DNA of 64,000 nt from Incurvaria masculella (taxonomy: Eukaryota; Arthropoda; Insecta; Lepidoptera; Incurvariidae). The notes under the pieces are model-generated. The model ran no database searches. It was not told where the DNA came from and saw nothing but the letters and a program-made list of their open reading frames with translations. The first letter of the stretch is position 1; each line of letters begins with the position of its first letter. Made by a program: the position numbers and the translations under genes. This document shows positions 21,576 to 33,772 of the stretch, piece by piece. The DNA is taken from contig OX335650.1 in assembly GCA_946894095.1 (NCBI GenBank), positions 3,782,001 through 3,846,000 of the forward strand, written 5' to 3'.

Positions 21576-21639
21576 GCTGACATTTCTGACGAGTTGCGGT
21601 GAATGGGTTATTGTTAGGTTACGCAATTATTAGTAACGC

Positions 21640-21865
21640 ACAATATTCTCGTAGTTCAGGGCGCGGGGCTTTGCTTCTAATGCGAGGAGTCATGTGTTAA
21701 TGCACTACTCTCATTTTTTGTTGTTACTTTTATGTTCATTGTCTTAAGTTGGATAAGTTGTTTCATGGTTCGAAATCCTTCAAGGTTCTTCGCTCTGAAT
21801 GAAAATATGGTTGAAGCGGCAATTGAAAATGTTCCTGTAGCCGTGCTCATAAAGGGAATGACGAA
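21640..21865 (+). mobile_element. R1 SINE, degraded plus-strand copy
   Basis: Recognisable remnants are GTTGGATAAG, GGTTCGAAATCC, GAAGCGGCAATTGAAA and GTGCTCATAAAGGGAA. It lies head-to-head with the 5S-headed copy just to its left. Confidence 0.55.
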
Positions 21866-22764
21866 TTCGCTAGAGTGAGTGTTGTATTAGCTGTCCAATT
21901 ACATGAAAAGGGAATGCTGAAATGTTTAAGCAGATATACTTTTACTGCTTGGGAAATTAATTATTTTAACATCAGCAAGATTCTTCAAATAATCCTCATG
22001 TTTTATTCGATTGCTTGGAATAACCAACAAATGTTCTCTTTGAGCTCTAGTATGGATTTCAAAGCTCGTTTTAAGTTTTTTCAAATGCAAGTATGTCTTT
22101 CTTTTCCGTCTGTTCGGTTCAAATTTTCGATATATTTTAAAATTAATTCCTTTAAGATTTTTTGAATTTTTAAACATAGCGCAATAAAATTAATGCAATT
22201 GAAAATGGAAAACGTGGTATGCAACAGATTTTAAATAAACATAGCCGTCATTCACCTCACATTTTTAGTTTTCGAGAAATTGTCTGTTTTGAAATCGTGT
22301 TGACAAGATATTTGTAATACTTTTTTTATGTAATAGGTGGCTACATCAAAAGGCAAAGCATCAGCGCATCTCGTTACCACCATTGAGAATGTAGGGGTCG
22401 TACAAAGGCTGACATGTCGAAAATGGTGTTTGTCTGGGCATTGCAGCCCAATCATGTAACAACACTGTCATCTGCTCTTGGTCTACTCACTGCCATGTCT
22501 CTCTGTAAATTCGATTAATGTCAGTCTACATTGCAACTACTCATCCCTCCCTGCCTATCTCCTCGTCTCGATCACAAAATGCAGTGCTCATGAAATAGTA
22601 AGAAATCAAACTCCGTAAATGTATGGCTGCATTTAGGAATATTATTTGCTTTCATGATTAGTGCTGAAAATGCAGATAGGTATATAATGTTTCTGGGCTT
22701 CTCTTGTTTAGCGATAAGAAAATCTCATGGAAAAATATTGACATTTGACGATCTTATGGAAATC
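21866..22764. other. Intron sequence, nothing recognised
   Basis: ORFs on both strands at 21875-22177 overlap in antisense and are AT-rich; neither resembles a known protein. Confidence 0.4.
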
Positions 22765-22948
22765 AAAAACCGGCCAAGTGCGAGTCGGACTCGAACTCGA
22801 AGTGTTCCTTGTATGGGGGGAACCCCAATGGGGACCCCCTTTGATTTTAATATAATTATGATTTATGGTTATAGCGGCAAAATAAATACACACTCTATTA
22901 AAATTTCAACTGTAGACCTATTACGGTTCATGAGATACAGCCCTCTCA
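22765..22948 (+). mobile_element. R2 dispersed repeat, copy 4, 3'-truncated
   Basis: It starts AAAAACCGGCCAAGTGCGAG and runs to TTACGGTTCATGAGATACAG and CCCT, where similarity stops before the GGAC run. Confidence 0.8.
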
Positions 22949-24529
22949 CTTTCTCTACAGACATACATGCTCTACGATTACGGGCGCTGCGTACTTTAAC
23001 CTTTACGAAGTAGCATATTAGTTGTGTCACTCATGATCTAGTACATGAATGTCCAAACTATCTCACAAAATACCCTTCTCAATTCAAAAATATGTTTATT
23101 TGGCAAACTACTATGTATTCGAAAACTTGCGAAGGAAACAAAAAGTTAAATATGACTTTTCTTATGAAATTATGTGACTGTATGTACAATGTACATCTAT
23201 TATTCGACACAGATTATTCGATTGGCCCTTTTAACCACAGAACAAAGAAGGGATAGAAATAGCATAGACGAGGGTTTGTAAGGAAACCGCCGTGACTCTA
23301 CGCACACGAACATGATCGTCTCCTATTTTCGATCACATTAAAATCGTTCCTCTGGTTGGCTACACATCATTGAAGCAAAATAAAGTATTTAATTTTCAAA
23401 CGCAATCGAAACTAGGCCTTATTTCAAAACAGATTGATTTGTTAATTACCGACTTTTAACATGTAGTAATGACGTTCTCTAGTTGATCTACATGGAGCAA
23501 ATCTTAAACTACAAATAAAATGCAGGAAATGAAAATTAAGTTTAAGGATAAAGTAACCTTATGTGTATACAGCAAAGTTGCTTACTATTTGCGTTGTTAT
23601 AGGTGATTTACGTCACACGACAAAACCACGCGCTACTAGAATATGTCAAAGCTACTCATTTACAGTGTTGGAGTGTTTTGACGAAGCTAACAAAATATTA
23701 CCGTATTATTTGGAAAATTATTATAATCTGAGATAAAATGACTAAAAATATCGTACCACGACAAAGTAAGTCCTAATAAACAAAAAAGCCTCATTGTGAT
23801 AATCAGTATTTACGGTCCTATTTTCCGAACTGGAAGACTAGGCCTTAGTATTCATTGTATATCTAAGAAATAACATTCAAATATTGCAAAATGTGATTCT
23901 ATTTGAAGCGAAGTGACAATTTTCGTATCTTAGGACTGATAATAATATATGTAAAGGTTTTAATGTCACGGTATTAAATAGTACCGACGGTACATTTATC
24001 GCACAAATATGATAAAATTCCAGCACTGCATAGTCATGAGAGCTACTCAATTAGGGATGTGGCTAAATCGTGACGTCATCCGTCAGAGTATCGATATATT
24101 TTGTACTACATTTTATTAAACAATATATCGTAACGTTTTGACCGAGCGAAGCGCGAAGTTTCTCGTTTCAGCTTGGGCAAAAATGCTTTCGAATATCCGG
24201 CGACCGGCTGTCCGCCTATGCGGCTGTTCTCCTCTACAAGTCGCATTTCTAAACCGATTCTCGTGAAAGTTTGTGTCCAGGTTCGATCGCCAACCACAAA
24301 CATTTGCCCCCAACCACTAGATGTCAGTCAATATATTTATTTACCACTCAGAATCAGTTAGTTTAATCTAGCCTTTAAACATTAATTAAGAAAGATTCAG
24401 TTCATTATTTAATAATTGTTTCCGTTATATTAATATACAAACAGAAACAGAGAGAGTGCAGATTTCAGATTACATTGTTTTTTTTTTGTAATGTAGGTAT
24501 AATACATAATTATATGCGAATTACTAACG
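22949..24529. other. Intron sequence with one unassigned repeat
   Basis: At about 24135-24330 the sequence GACCGAGCGAAGCGCGAAG and a GGCAAAAATGCT box recur at 42345-42410, so this is another dispersed repeat. The rest is AT-rich with no supported gene. Confidence 0.45.
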
Positions 24530-24652
24530 CCCGGTTCCACCACCTCCAGCTACAAAAATCCCAAAGTTATCTTTCAGTTACATCATACAAATATTGCATG
24601 TAGCCGAAAGTTAACTATCGGATTTCAGGTAACTGGAGGTGGTGAAAACAGG
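24530..24652. mobile_element. Hairpin MITE with about 50-bp inverted arms
   Basis: The left arm TTCCACCACCTCCAGCTAC with an AAAGTTATCTTTCAGTTACAT box is mirrored by the right arm ATGTAGCCGAAAGTTAACT with GTAACTGGAGGTGGTGAAA. The whole 120-bp unit can fold back. Confidence 0.7.
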
Positions 24653-25746
24653 GGTAAGTGATATACCGGAAACCAGCCTAGGTTGGTACAATAAAATTCA
24701 ATAAAATACAGCCGGTGCGGTAATGAACCAGTACTCGTTTTCTGACTAGTTTAATATAGCCATAGCACTAAAGCTCTCTCGGGAATGCGGTGTAATATCC
24801 TAATTTAATAACAATTGTTGTTATATTAATCATCCATGTCCAATCATCACTGTAAACATACATAAACATCGATAGTTCAATGTCGATTCGATGTGTCACA
24901 TCCCTTATTGAGTAGCTGAGGCATCACCTTAGAATATAAAAATAATCGTGAATGACAGAAATTTCGAGAACAATGTATGAGATTGATGCAAACCAATCCT
25001 TAAATTGTGGGTATTAGAGTAAATTTTTGTTTGACTTTTGAAGTGTTCGTCAAATTTTGCATACATTTTCGAATTTAAATCGAAATTAAATAAAATAAAA
25101 CTTATCGATGGTATGATATGCCTCCTTTTGTTAAATTGTGTGTTCGGCTATCGTTTTTGCACTCCAAAATGGCACAATAGGGCATCGTTCTTGCTTCGCG
25201 AGTTTATCGTCCAGTAGTTGCGGTCGACAGCGCCGAAGTAGTGACGAATCACGACTGCTGAGCGCGAATCACGAAGTGCGCCGAGCTCCGCGTACTAGTG
25301 GCTACGCTGTTTCCGCCTACTTACTCCTTCTACCCGTTCTTTTTGTTCTGTGCTTTTAACGTTTTGAGTTTTTAAGATTTCTGGGGTCGTCTGGGGAAAA
25401 ACTGCATAAAATACATACTATAAAATCAACTAATTCGCCAAATTCAGCGAAAGTTCATTTTAAAGCCACACCGCACGGTATAAAGCCCCGAAAAGCCCCG
25501 TGGAGGCAAGTCAGGTGTTGTGACGATTGAGTTAGGCAACTTAATATTCCAAACGGGAGTTGGCCTGATTAAACATGCAGCGCGCATGCAAACGCTGTCT
25601 GTCTGTGCAGCGGTACCGGAGACGCGTGCTACCCACCGGTGGATAACTTATTCCGTGGAACCATTCCGAGAACCATTCCTTGGCGCTATTACCATCATCA
25701 ACATTCAAGTCGTTATACTTTCGACCTATTCCGTCCTTGAGCGGGT
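24653..25746. other. Intron sequence with an R1 fragment and a GC patch
   Basis: A short R1-like fragment lies at about 24710-24800 (CTCGGGAATGCGGTG). A CpG-richer patch at 25140-25350 has an ORF of 73 codons but no recognisable protein. Confidence 0.4.
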
Positions 25747-26528
25747 AGGTGGCCGTTCCCGCTCAACTGTCCATACAAACGTGGAAAGAAGATCATGCGC
25801 ATACTTCATGGATCTTATAGGGTTCCGTATCCAAAGGGGGCCAATGGAACCCTATTACTAAGCCTCCGCTGTCCGTCCGTCCATCCGTCCGTCCGTCTGT
25901 CACAGGGCTGTATCTCAGGAACCGTGCTGAAATTTTCACAGAGTGTGTATATATTTTGCCGCTATAACAACAAATTTGTAAAATGGAAAAAAAATAAAAA
26001 TTAAAGGGGGCCCCCATACAAAAAACATAATGTTTTGGTTTTAAATAATGTAGGATGGTACGGAACCCTTCGTGTGCGAGTCCGACTCGCACTTGTCCTT
26101 TTTTTTCATTTAGATCCAAAATTATACTCAAAACAGCATTATTTGTTCGAACTAGATGCTTGATGACCTTTGTCATTGTAAAATTGTGTTCGGTTTCTAA
26201 GTTTGAATCTTTCGCGCGTTTTAAACCATAAGTATGGACGTGGATTACTCAACGATACAACAAAAAAATCGTAGTCAACGCCTCTGTTAAGTTTTTGTTT
26301 TATTTTTGATTACAGCGTCCGTGATTTACTTTTTAATAGTGATTTACTATAAGTCGTTTTACATACTTGTTTTTGGAAATCTGACCAAATCAAAAACTAT
26401 GCACAACATTTACTTTGTGGACGCGTTGCATCCTCCTCATTACGAAGACTGTTATTTTTCTTTTAAACAGAAACAGTGCCAGAGCACAACAGAACGTTTT
26501 TGTACTGTGTCCGTGAATAAGGGCCACC
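25747..26528 (+). mobile_element. R3 element, copy 5, split by an R2 insertion
   Basis: The left part (25747-25815) begins GGTGGCCGTTCCCGCTCAAC. The right part (26108-26528) resumes at GATCCAAAATTATACTCAAA and ends GGGCCACC before TTAA at 26529-26532. The interruption is the R2 copy at 25816-26107. The order shows R2 inserted after R3. Confidence 0.8.
25816..26107 (-). mobile_element. R2 dispersed repeat, copy 5 (minus), nested in R3
   Basis: Minus-strand copy with TAGGGTTCCGTATCCAAAGG, a GTCCGTCCGT run, GAACCGTGCTGAAATTTTCA, and CCTTCGTGTGCGAGTCCGAC at its right end. Confidence 0.85.
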
Positions 26529-26729
26529 TTAATTCAATTACCCGATCGGATAGAATTCGCAACGGATGGGATTGGCATTGTACCTCATGGTATTTGGGCT
26601 TGACCTATTGAACTATGGTCCCGACTGACACTTCTGCTTTGGTAGGAATAGCGTCACCTTTTGCGTATAACCTCACGGTTGGACATTAGGCGTGCTATAG
26701 AATAAACAGCGAAGGGCAATGTAATTTTT

Positions 26730-26880
26730 GTATGCATCCTGACATGGATTGCTCATACCAGACAACTACCGTTATGATATTAGCCCAATAAACCACATTC
26801 CCGAAGGAATTAGGTGTCATACCATGACCTTCCTTTTTATAAGCACGGCTATATGGAACTGGATTATCACTGCCTGGTTT
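26730..26880 (-). mobile_element. R1 SINE fragment (minus)
   Basis: It contains CATCCTGACATGGATTGCTC, a CAACTACCGTTATGATATTAG box, and CATTCCCGAAGGAATTAGGT, all complementary to the R1 3' region. Confidence 0.65.
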
Positions 26881-27438
26881 TCATTTCACAATTTTAGGTT
26901 TCAAACCATAGGGTTTGAATATCTGAATTTGACAAGCTCTATAACATAAAACTAACGTAACAATATTCAACAGTATCCAAGTCGTATATTTAACTAGAAA
27001 AAAATAAAAGACGTGACTGTACACGAAAGGCATCTGTTTTTCAGTGTTTACGCCAGCTTCAGCGGCATAGCCGTCTCTGCTTCTCGAACACATTTTATTT
27101 TCAAATTCTATTTCCATTTATGGAATAGTTCCTTCAGTTGCTTCGTTTATTCGTTGACTTTCATCCATTAGGCTAACCCAACACACACTCTTGGATTATT
27201 TAATTTAAAAGGCGGGTTCGCTGAAAAAAATTACGTCAACTACTTACAAAAAAAATTGGTTAAATATATAGGAATATCTAGGAAATAATAGGAAATGTAT
27301 GTATTTCCATCTGCATAGATTTATTAGATTTCAACTATACAATTTAGTTTTATCAGAAAAATCGTTCCTTTGCTATAGCTAACATGATCTGCTAAAACGG
27401 TGTATCGTAGATTTAGCTAGAGTCAAGTTTAATTTAGC
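26881..27438. other. Intron sequence, nothing recognised
   Basis: AT-rich sequence without a supported exon or named repeat. Confidence 0.4.
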
Positions 27439-27920
27439 CAAGTTGGGCCATCCCGCTGAACTCCCCATACAAACGGGGAAAGAATATCACGCCCATATTT
27501 ATTGTCAGAGATCACAATTTTTTTTACAAAATAGCTTTATTTGATCGAACTAGATGTCTGATGACCGTTGGCATTGTAAAATTGTGTTTGTTTTCGAAGT
27601 TATAAGGTCCGAAAGTTCGCGCGTTAATACAATAACTTTGGAGGTGCATTACGCAATGATAAAGTAAGAACATCTTAAAAAGATTAGTCATCAGGCATAG
27701 CTTATTTAATCAAGATTTATAAACTATTTAGTTTTTGTTAGATTTTTGACTACATCGGTCGTGGTTTACTTTTAGCTATAAGTCGTTTTGTAATGAACGT
27801 TTTCGTAAATCTTACCAAATCATACGCTATGCACATTATCTTTTTTGTGGACATGTTGCATCTTCCTCATCACGGAGCCTGTCTTTTTCTTTGAAACAGA
27901 GAAGGTCCCAGAGCGCGGTA
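27439..27920 (+). mobile_element. R3 element, copy 6, right end missing
   Basis: It starts GTTGGGCCATCCCGCTGAAC and keeps the internal boxes through CATGTTGCATCTTCCTCATC and GAGAAGGTCCCAGAGCG, then loses similarity before the right terminal repeat. Confidence 0.75.
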
Positions 27921-28516
27921 CAAAAAGGCGAAAATTAATGCCATAAGGCATTCTCTAACATTCAACCTTAGAGATATAGGAGAGGTGCGTTGAGGCGAGC
28001 AAATTTATCATACTTGTATAGTAAGTTGAATCATATTTCACTGGCACTTTGTACCTGATATATTTAACTTGCCAGATGTTTTTAACTAGAAACGTTTTAG
28101 TAACTGGTGCGAGACCATTGGGCTGTCCCCTTTTTACCCGATTTTCGGGTTGCGGCTAAATGAAAGGTTTTGGTTTCATTGAACCATATTTTTTCTCAGT
28201 GTTATACTGCCGCGGACGAAAAAACCGACATGGAACTTTGCCGGCAGGCAAATTATATACTTTTACATAAAGTTATTACAAACCATATCCCTTGACATGC
28301 TACCACGAACATAATAATGTTGTCCATAGATATCAAGTAAAAAACGTCCATTCTCAAATGAAAATATTCAATATCTTTCGTCTGGTGAGTGAGTGCCTCC
28401 TGAATGCCGATCTTTGTCCTGCAATATTAACGAAATAGACGGGCGCGTGGCGCGTCTCGTATTCTATTTCCGGTGGCGAACAGCTGTCGCGCCGCGGAGC
28501 GGAAGGATATAGACTA

Positions 28517-29063
28517 GGAGGTCGCGACAAAAATGGTAACGATAACGTAAATGGCTGAAACTTGTTTCACGGGATAAAGACCAACCCTCTGAAGCTAAAT
28601 GTGTCAGTCTGCATGTTCCAAGTGGTTGCGTTACGTAGATAATAGGCCTGAAAAACTAGTTATGGCGACAAAAAATATATATGATAAGGTAAATGGATGC
28701 AAATAACGAAGCATGAAAGTATCAGTGTATACTTGCTTAGCAATACAAAAATTGAACAAACATTTGGTTGCATTTCGTAGTTATAGGCGATTTAGGATAC
28801 AGATATAACTTAAGGTAAATTTAAGTATTTAATTAAAAAACCGACTGGTTTTTGTTGTATGATTAATAGGTATCAATGTTTCCAGATAATCAGTATATTC
28901 ATCAGCAGGTACTTACAAGCATCTATTTTATATAGTCAATCTAGATAACGCAACCACTTGGCACGGGCAGACCGACATATTTAGCATCAGAGGGTTGGTC
29001 TCTAATAAGGGAACCCAGATTCAGCCATTTACCTTATCGTGACCAAAAACGTCGTGACCTCCC
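28517..29063. repeat. Element with about 124-bp inverted arms plus an internal third copy
   Basis: The left arm 28517-28640 (AGGAGGTCGCGACAAAAATG ... AAGTGGTTGCGTTACGTAGA) is matched in reverse by the right arm 28940-29063 (CTAGATAACGCAACCACTTG ... GTCGTGACCTCC). A diverged direct copy of the left arm lies at about 28665-28795 (GTTATGGCGACAAAA ... TTGGTTGCATTTCGTAG). It is a compound inverted/tandem repeat, probably a non-autonomous DNA transposon. Confidence 0.65.
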
Positions 29064-29215
29064 GGAATAATATGCACGCGCCTCCAGCGCGTGTCGCGAG
29101 CACCCGACCCGCACCCTCGTCTCACCCGACACAAATGCGTCTTACTACCCAAGGCCATCTACATACCTGTCGTGGAAGGATACCTCACTTTACAGCTTAT
29201 CTTTCGTGAATTTTT

Positions 29216-29522
29216 TTTAGTTTTCCGTAACCAAAGGGTGCCAGCGGAACCGTATTACTAAGCCTCCGCTGTCCGTCCGTCCGTCCGTTCGTTCGTTCGT
29301 CTGTCACAGGCCTGTATCTCATGAACCGTCATAGGTAGGCAGCTGAAAATTTCACAGAGTGTGTATTTATTTGGCCGCTATAACGACAAATAGGTAAAAT
29401 TAAAAAAATATAAAAATTAAAGGACCACCCATACAAAAAACGTAATTTTTTTGTGTTAAATCTTGTACGATGGTACGGAACCCTTCGTGTGCGAGTCCAA
29501 CTCGCATTTGGCCGGTTTTTTT
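29216..29522 (-). mobile_element. R2 dispersed repeat, copy 6 (minus)
   Basis: Full minus-strand copy: AACCAAAGGGTGCCAGCGGA, GTCCGTCCGTCCGTTCGTTC, CTGAAAATTTCACAGAGTGT, and CGTGTGCGAGTCCAACTCGC to GGCCGGTTTT. Confidence 0.85.
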
Positions 29523-30684
29523 ATTGTGAAAAAGCGCTTCGCAATGGGGAAGTAAACTGCTTATTTATTACGACTTGTCGCTTCGTTGAGACCTACCCTA
29601 AAATATCCGTCAAAGCTGCCAGAGACCTTGCAAATTAAAACACAGTTTTGATGAATTTTTTAATCAATGTTTTTAAATGACTCAATTTCCTTGATATTAT
29701 GCCGAAAATGTATTGGTCCAAGTAATGTTAATCTAATTAAGTCGTAGGAAAGAAAATATCACAATAAAATAACATAACCTATCAAACTTTGTGCTGGTCA
29801 ATTACATTAAAATGTTTAAAGACATTCCTTCAATCCCTCCAAACCTTATTCTAACTGCATCATGAAGTGCATATTTCATCTAAATACCTGTGAATAAAAC
29901 ATGACATGCTTAACCGTTTTGAAGTATCTGGTGAGTTCGCTCATGCACACAGACCAAGCATGAGCGCGCTGTGCGTACATTCTAAGTCTATGATCATGCA
30001 TGCGAGATCTACAATAGGCTTTGTGTTTTCTTGCCTATTGATGAGCATGCATGGAGAGATCCTTGTAGATACAATGAGAAAAGTACGCTATGATCGTACC
30101 ACAAACCGCTCTATCATCCCTGTCTACCCCTCTGGGAAAAAAGTGTGTCTGTTTATGCATATTACTTGAAGAAAACCTTACTCCACACTCTCAGATTTGG
30201 TGGAATGGTAAAAATAAATAACCAGTACTTTTAATTGGAGGTATTGAATCTTAATTCAAGACTTTTTGCGAATAAATAGATATCGGAAAAGTGAAATAAA
30301 TTCGTCCAAATTTTAGTAATTGTAGGCGAAAGGTAGGTAAAGAGGCACCAAACATCGGAAGTATATTGGATAGTTCAGAAACGTGATCTCGTTAAAAGTT
30401 CATTAGCGTAATGAAGCTTCGCTGTGGTGGCGGCGCGGTGGGCCCGGTAATATAATGAGACGAGGCAGGTGTGCCGCGGAGATAACGCCCTGTTGTCTCT
30501 GTACTCCCGGCGCACAATAATTATGACTAATTACTTCCAGAAGCGACACGACTTATTTTGGAGTAGCGTAGTCGAAAGTTTTTGAGCAATAGCGCGCGGC
30601 GGCGGCTGCGGAGGCGCGTTGATGGTTCTTGAATCATATTACCGTCAAGAACCATCTTCGAGACCTAAGTAAACTATACTTTTT
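29523..30684. other. Intron sequence with a small perfect hairpin
   Basis: GATGGTTCTTGA at 30621 is mirrored by TCAAGAACCATC ending about 30656. A CpG-rich patch lies at 30420-30620. No exon is supported. Confidence 0.4.
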
Positions 30685-30950
30685 TTACGAAAAGAGTACG
30701 TAGCTTTTTATAAAGAATGCTCTGTAAGTGTAGAATTGACCATGCAAGCAGGATACAATAATTAAAGAAATAAAGATGTAAAAATAACTGCTTAATACAT
30801 ATACTGTAAGGCTAGTCTTGAACCAGCAAGCAAACCTTTCGCAGGCGGTGCGCTTACCAATCCCACCGCCTGCTCTATACCAATGATTTGGAATTATCCT
30901 ACAGAGCATTCTTCCGTAATCAATGACCTTTACTAACACAGCGTTTAATT
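30685..30950 (-). mobile_element. R7 tRNA-derived SINE
   Basis: On the minus strand a tRNA-like region contains a B-box-like GGTTCAAGACT and an upstream GC-rich stem (GCAGGCGGTG pairing with CACCGCCTGC). The rest shares the AAAGAAATAAAGATGTAAAA block with the other R7 copies. Confidence 0.55.
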
Positions 30951-31124
30951 AGACTTTCACTGTTGTTACACATTATTATTAATATGTTTTCGGATTGACA
31001 GTGTTATAAATCGCTTACTTCCTTAAGTCGACGTTTCGTCCACCGCATTGTGGACTTGTCCGTACAGGCAGACAGCGTTTAAGGTTATAAAGATTTAAAT
31101 TTAACAGAAAACACATTTTTTTTA

Positions 31125-31430
31125 TTATATTTTTTTTATTGAATCATAAAAATCATAAAGTACACAGGATAGGGTTATGTATGTAATAGCACATCGGGCA
31201 AATGACCTCCTAGGCTTTGCTGGCACATACGCACTCTTGTCGAAATTTTTCATGACCATTTTGCGTAAGTGTGGCTGAATTTCGTCGATACAGCGTCGAA
31301 TTTTCTCTTTCAATGCATGGGTGGTTGAGGGCTTGTTGGCATAGACCTTTGACTTCAAAGTACCCCATAAAAATAAATCGAATGGTGTTAAATCACAAGA
31401 TCTAGGAAACAAAACGAGAAAGTACACCAC
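31125..31430 (-). pseudogene. DDE transposase C-terminal fragment (mariner-like)
   Basis: The minus-strand ORF contains PRSCDLTPFDLFLWGTLKSK followed by VYANKPSTTHALKEKIRRCI and a short helical tail. The pattern pro-arg-ser-x-asp-leu-thr-pro-x-asp-phe-phe-leu-trp is the conserved end of the catalytic domain of Tc1/mariner-type DDE transposases, including the third catalytic position region. Only the C-terminal end survives and no terminal inverted repeats were identified, so it is a dead fragment. The last residues diverge from the usual arg-x-x-x-cys tail. Confidence 0.7.
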
Positions 31431-32489
31431 CAGGAAATGTTAATTATGGGACACACAGTACATATGGTAGGCTGAAAGAACTAAAACGCTCATTAAGCGA
31501 AAAAAACAGCTCACAACGCGTTGTTACTGTAAAATATATTCACATCGCGAAAGTCGTTATGTGGCTCATACAAAATCTTCTGTAAGGCGTTGTTGTGAAC
31601 AGATATACCACATAGCGAAATTTGTGTCGTGACTATCATACTATTCGACCAAAAGGCATTGTGGCAATGAAGCCTTTTAACGCTACCTGCGTTGCGGACT
31701 TTGATCGCAAATACCTAAAATTTAAACATGTTGGTTTTTTTGTCGGTTCCAGTCCAGCCTTGCAGTATATTCATAAAGTAATTATTGTTATAGCTTTCTT
31801 TCTATTTTTTTAAATTTAAATGAAACTAGGTACTTAGTTGTAATCTGAACTTAAAATATAATGAACTGCGAGCTAGGGATGATCCATTGTCCGAATCGGC
31901 AAGCCTGTTCTCTTAAGTTTGTGATAAGTATTGCCCTATTATCTTACTTGTAGGACGTAAGGTAGGTATGCCTCATTTTATTATAGTAATTTCAAACGTG
32001 TCACGTAAGTATCGTTTTAAATTTCGTTCATCTATGATATTAGGCATAAGTGTAAACATTATTATATGAGTCGTGTCGTATTTATCTATAATTAGTGACG
32101 ATTTCTTCACAAAATTTCAAATCTATCACTGCAAAATAAAACAAATAAGAGAGTCTAAGCGGCAGTAAAAAGGTATTTCTAGTTAAATGTGTTCGGTTCA
32201 GCCGTGCGGAAATAAAGGAAAGGCCTTAGCATCAATATACATGAAGAAGTGTCGCAGGTCTGTCCCCAGTGTGTGGCCACCATCACAGTTTTCCGTACTC
32301 CCTCCCCTCCCCGCCCCCGCGGCTGCCGCGCCCGTGCAAACAAACGGGAACGCTGCTGTGTGCACACATCCTCCGGCTTTTATGGTCCCCTACCATAAAC
32401 TATGCGACACTTTTGAGAAGACAGGCAGTGAAGACATGCGATGGGAGGGATCTGCTTTGGTCTTGTGACAGTGTGCATCTTTGATTTTT
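31431..32489. other. Intron sequence, nothing recognised
   Basis: A GC-rich patch lies at 32270-32370 with short ORFs on both strands that do not resemble known proteins. The rest is AT-rich. Confidence 0.4.
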
Positions 32490-32720
32490 TTATGTGAGAC
32501 ATGGATGGCCTACTGTCATGATATTAGCCCAATTAGGAACCAGGCCATGCCAGGCAGGACTTTTCTTTTATTACTCAGCTACATTACCTGTTCGACCATC
32601 GTTAATTCAATGCTATGGTAACGATCTGGGCGATATTAACCCTTACACCTAGTAAGTTTTGAAAGGGACGTACCGTTTTGTGCAGAATCCGAACCACGAA
32701 TTCCTTAGTCGTTTTCTTAC
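32490..32720 (-). mobile_element. R1 SINE (minus)
   Basis: The body in reverse is: TGGCCTACTGTCATGATATT, CAGGCCATGCCAGGCAGGAC, TTCGACCATCGTTAATTCAA, and CCTAGTAAGTTTTGAAAGGG to a GAATCCGAACCACGAA head junction. The head is not identifiable. Confidence 0.65.
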
Positions 32721-33339
32721 CAGGCAGAGAAGATATTCAGTGGGGCCACTTGTTTTCTTTGTGCGGTCACCTACACACATCACTACATGCAATGCAGCTT
32801 CAAGCAGTAATAGACAGAGCGAAAGAATAAGGTTGACATTTCGTCCAAGCGATTTAGCACTATATATTTATTTTATTCTACGTCGTAATAAATTCTTGAT
32901 ACCAGCAAGTTTTGATTTTTGATATAAGACATGACCTCCGAAAGATGTTTTATTGTGAAAACAACTAATTTTTTTTTTTATATTTATTTGGTCCCTAAAC
33001 AGAGTGATATGTTACACATGATACATTAAAAAAATCCCTTAAAAATAGTCAAACATATACTCCTAAGCAGTGAACACGACATGCATTATAATAATATACA
33101 GAAAGTACACATCTAAAAGGTTTAAACAAACTTACAATTACCTAAGAACAAAAACAAAATGAAAAAGAAAAAAGTATGTTACAGTTAGAAGTAAATTCTT
33201 AAATAAATGTTGACAGTAGTCAATTACGAAAAGTCTGAAGAAAAATAAATATTCATAACATATTCAGGTGACTTTAATATGTTTAATTTGGAATAGGTTC
33301 TCTTATTCCTTTCTAAGCGTGTTTTATTCCCGCTTTACG

Positions 33340-33653
33340 CACGTGCAGTGACTTTTAAATTCGGCTTTATTAGCGAAAAATCAACAGAGCGAGACCAGCC
33401 GGAGGGGACGATGAACTGCCTGAAGGGCGGTCAAAATGACGAGCCTTCGTCGCCGCTGGCCAGCGCGCCGCCTTTCTTGGATTATTACACCGAATTCGGT
33501 TACGAGCTCTGCCCATCGGCGTCGCCCTCGCCGCAGCCGCCCTACAACCCGAGCTACGCCGCCGCTGCACTCGCCTACCAAGCCTACCACCACCACCACA
33601 ACCGACGTCGCTCGCTCTACGAAGGCGTGGACGAGCCGCCTTCACCGCCGCCG
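33340..33653 (+). CDS. Unknown coding cluster, exon A (likely first exon)
   Basis: The likely start is the ATG at 33411 (context GGGGACG ATG A), giving 81 codons to a strong GTGAGT donor at 33654. The frame is also open upstream to 33348, and an AG at 33388-33389 would give an acceptor in the same frame. The protein begins MNCLKGGQNDEPSSPLASAP and continues with DYYTEFGYELC, a Pro/Tyr/Ala stretch and a short His run. I do not recognise the family. The exon ends on a whole codon. Upstream, TGCAGTGAC at 33346 resembles an insect initiator and CACGTG lies just before it, so this may be an intronic promoter. Whether it splices into liprin-beta or belongs to a nested gene is open. Confidence 0.55.
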
Positions 33654-33772
33654 GTGAGTGCCGACTCGCGCGCCTACACCGCCGCACGCCTCCGCTAACA
33701 TCGCTCGCCGCGCTGCAGTTGTGTGTGTGTGCGTTTGCCGATTAAACCGCTACTAATCTTGCGCTGGCGCAG

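Noticed and set aside
25870..25905. GTCC/GGAC tandem runs as a CRISPR-like or satellite array
   Set aside because: The runs are part of every R2 copy and are a simple 4-bp repeat without spacers.
32187..32468. ORF across a GC patch at 32.2-32.5 kb
   Set aside because: No conserved protein, no splice consistency, and an antisense ORF of similar length.
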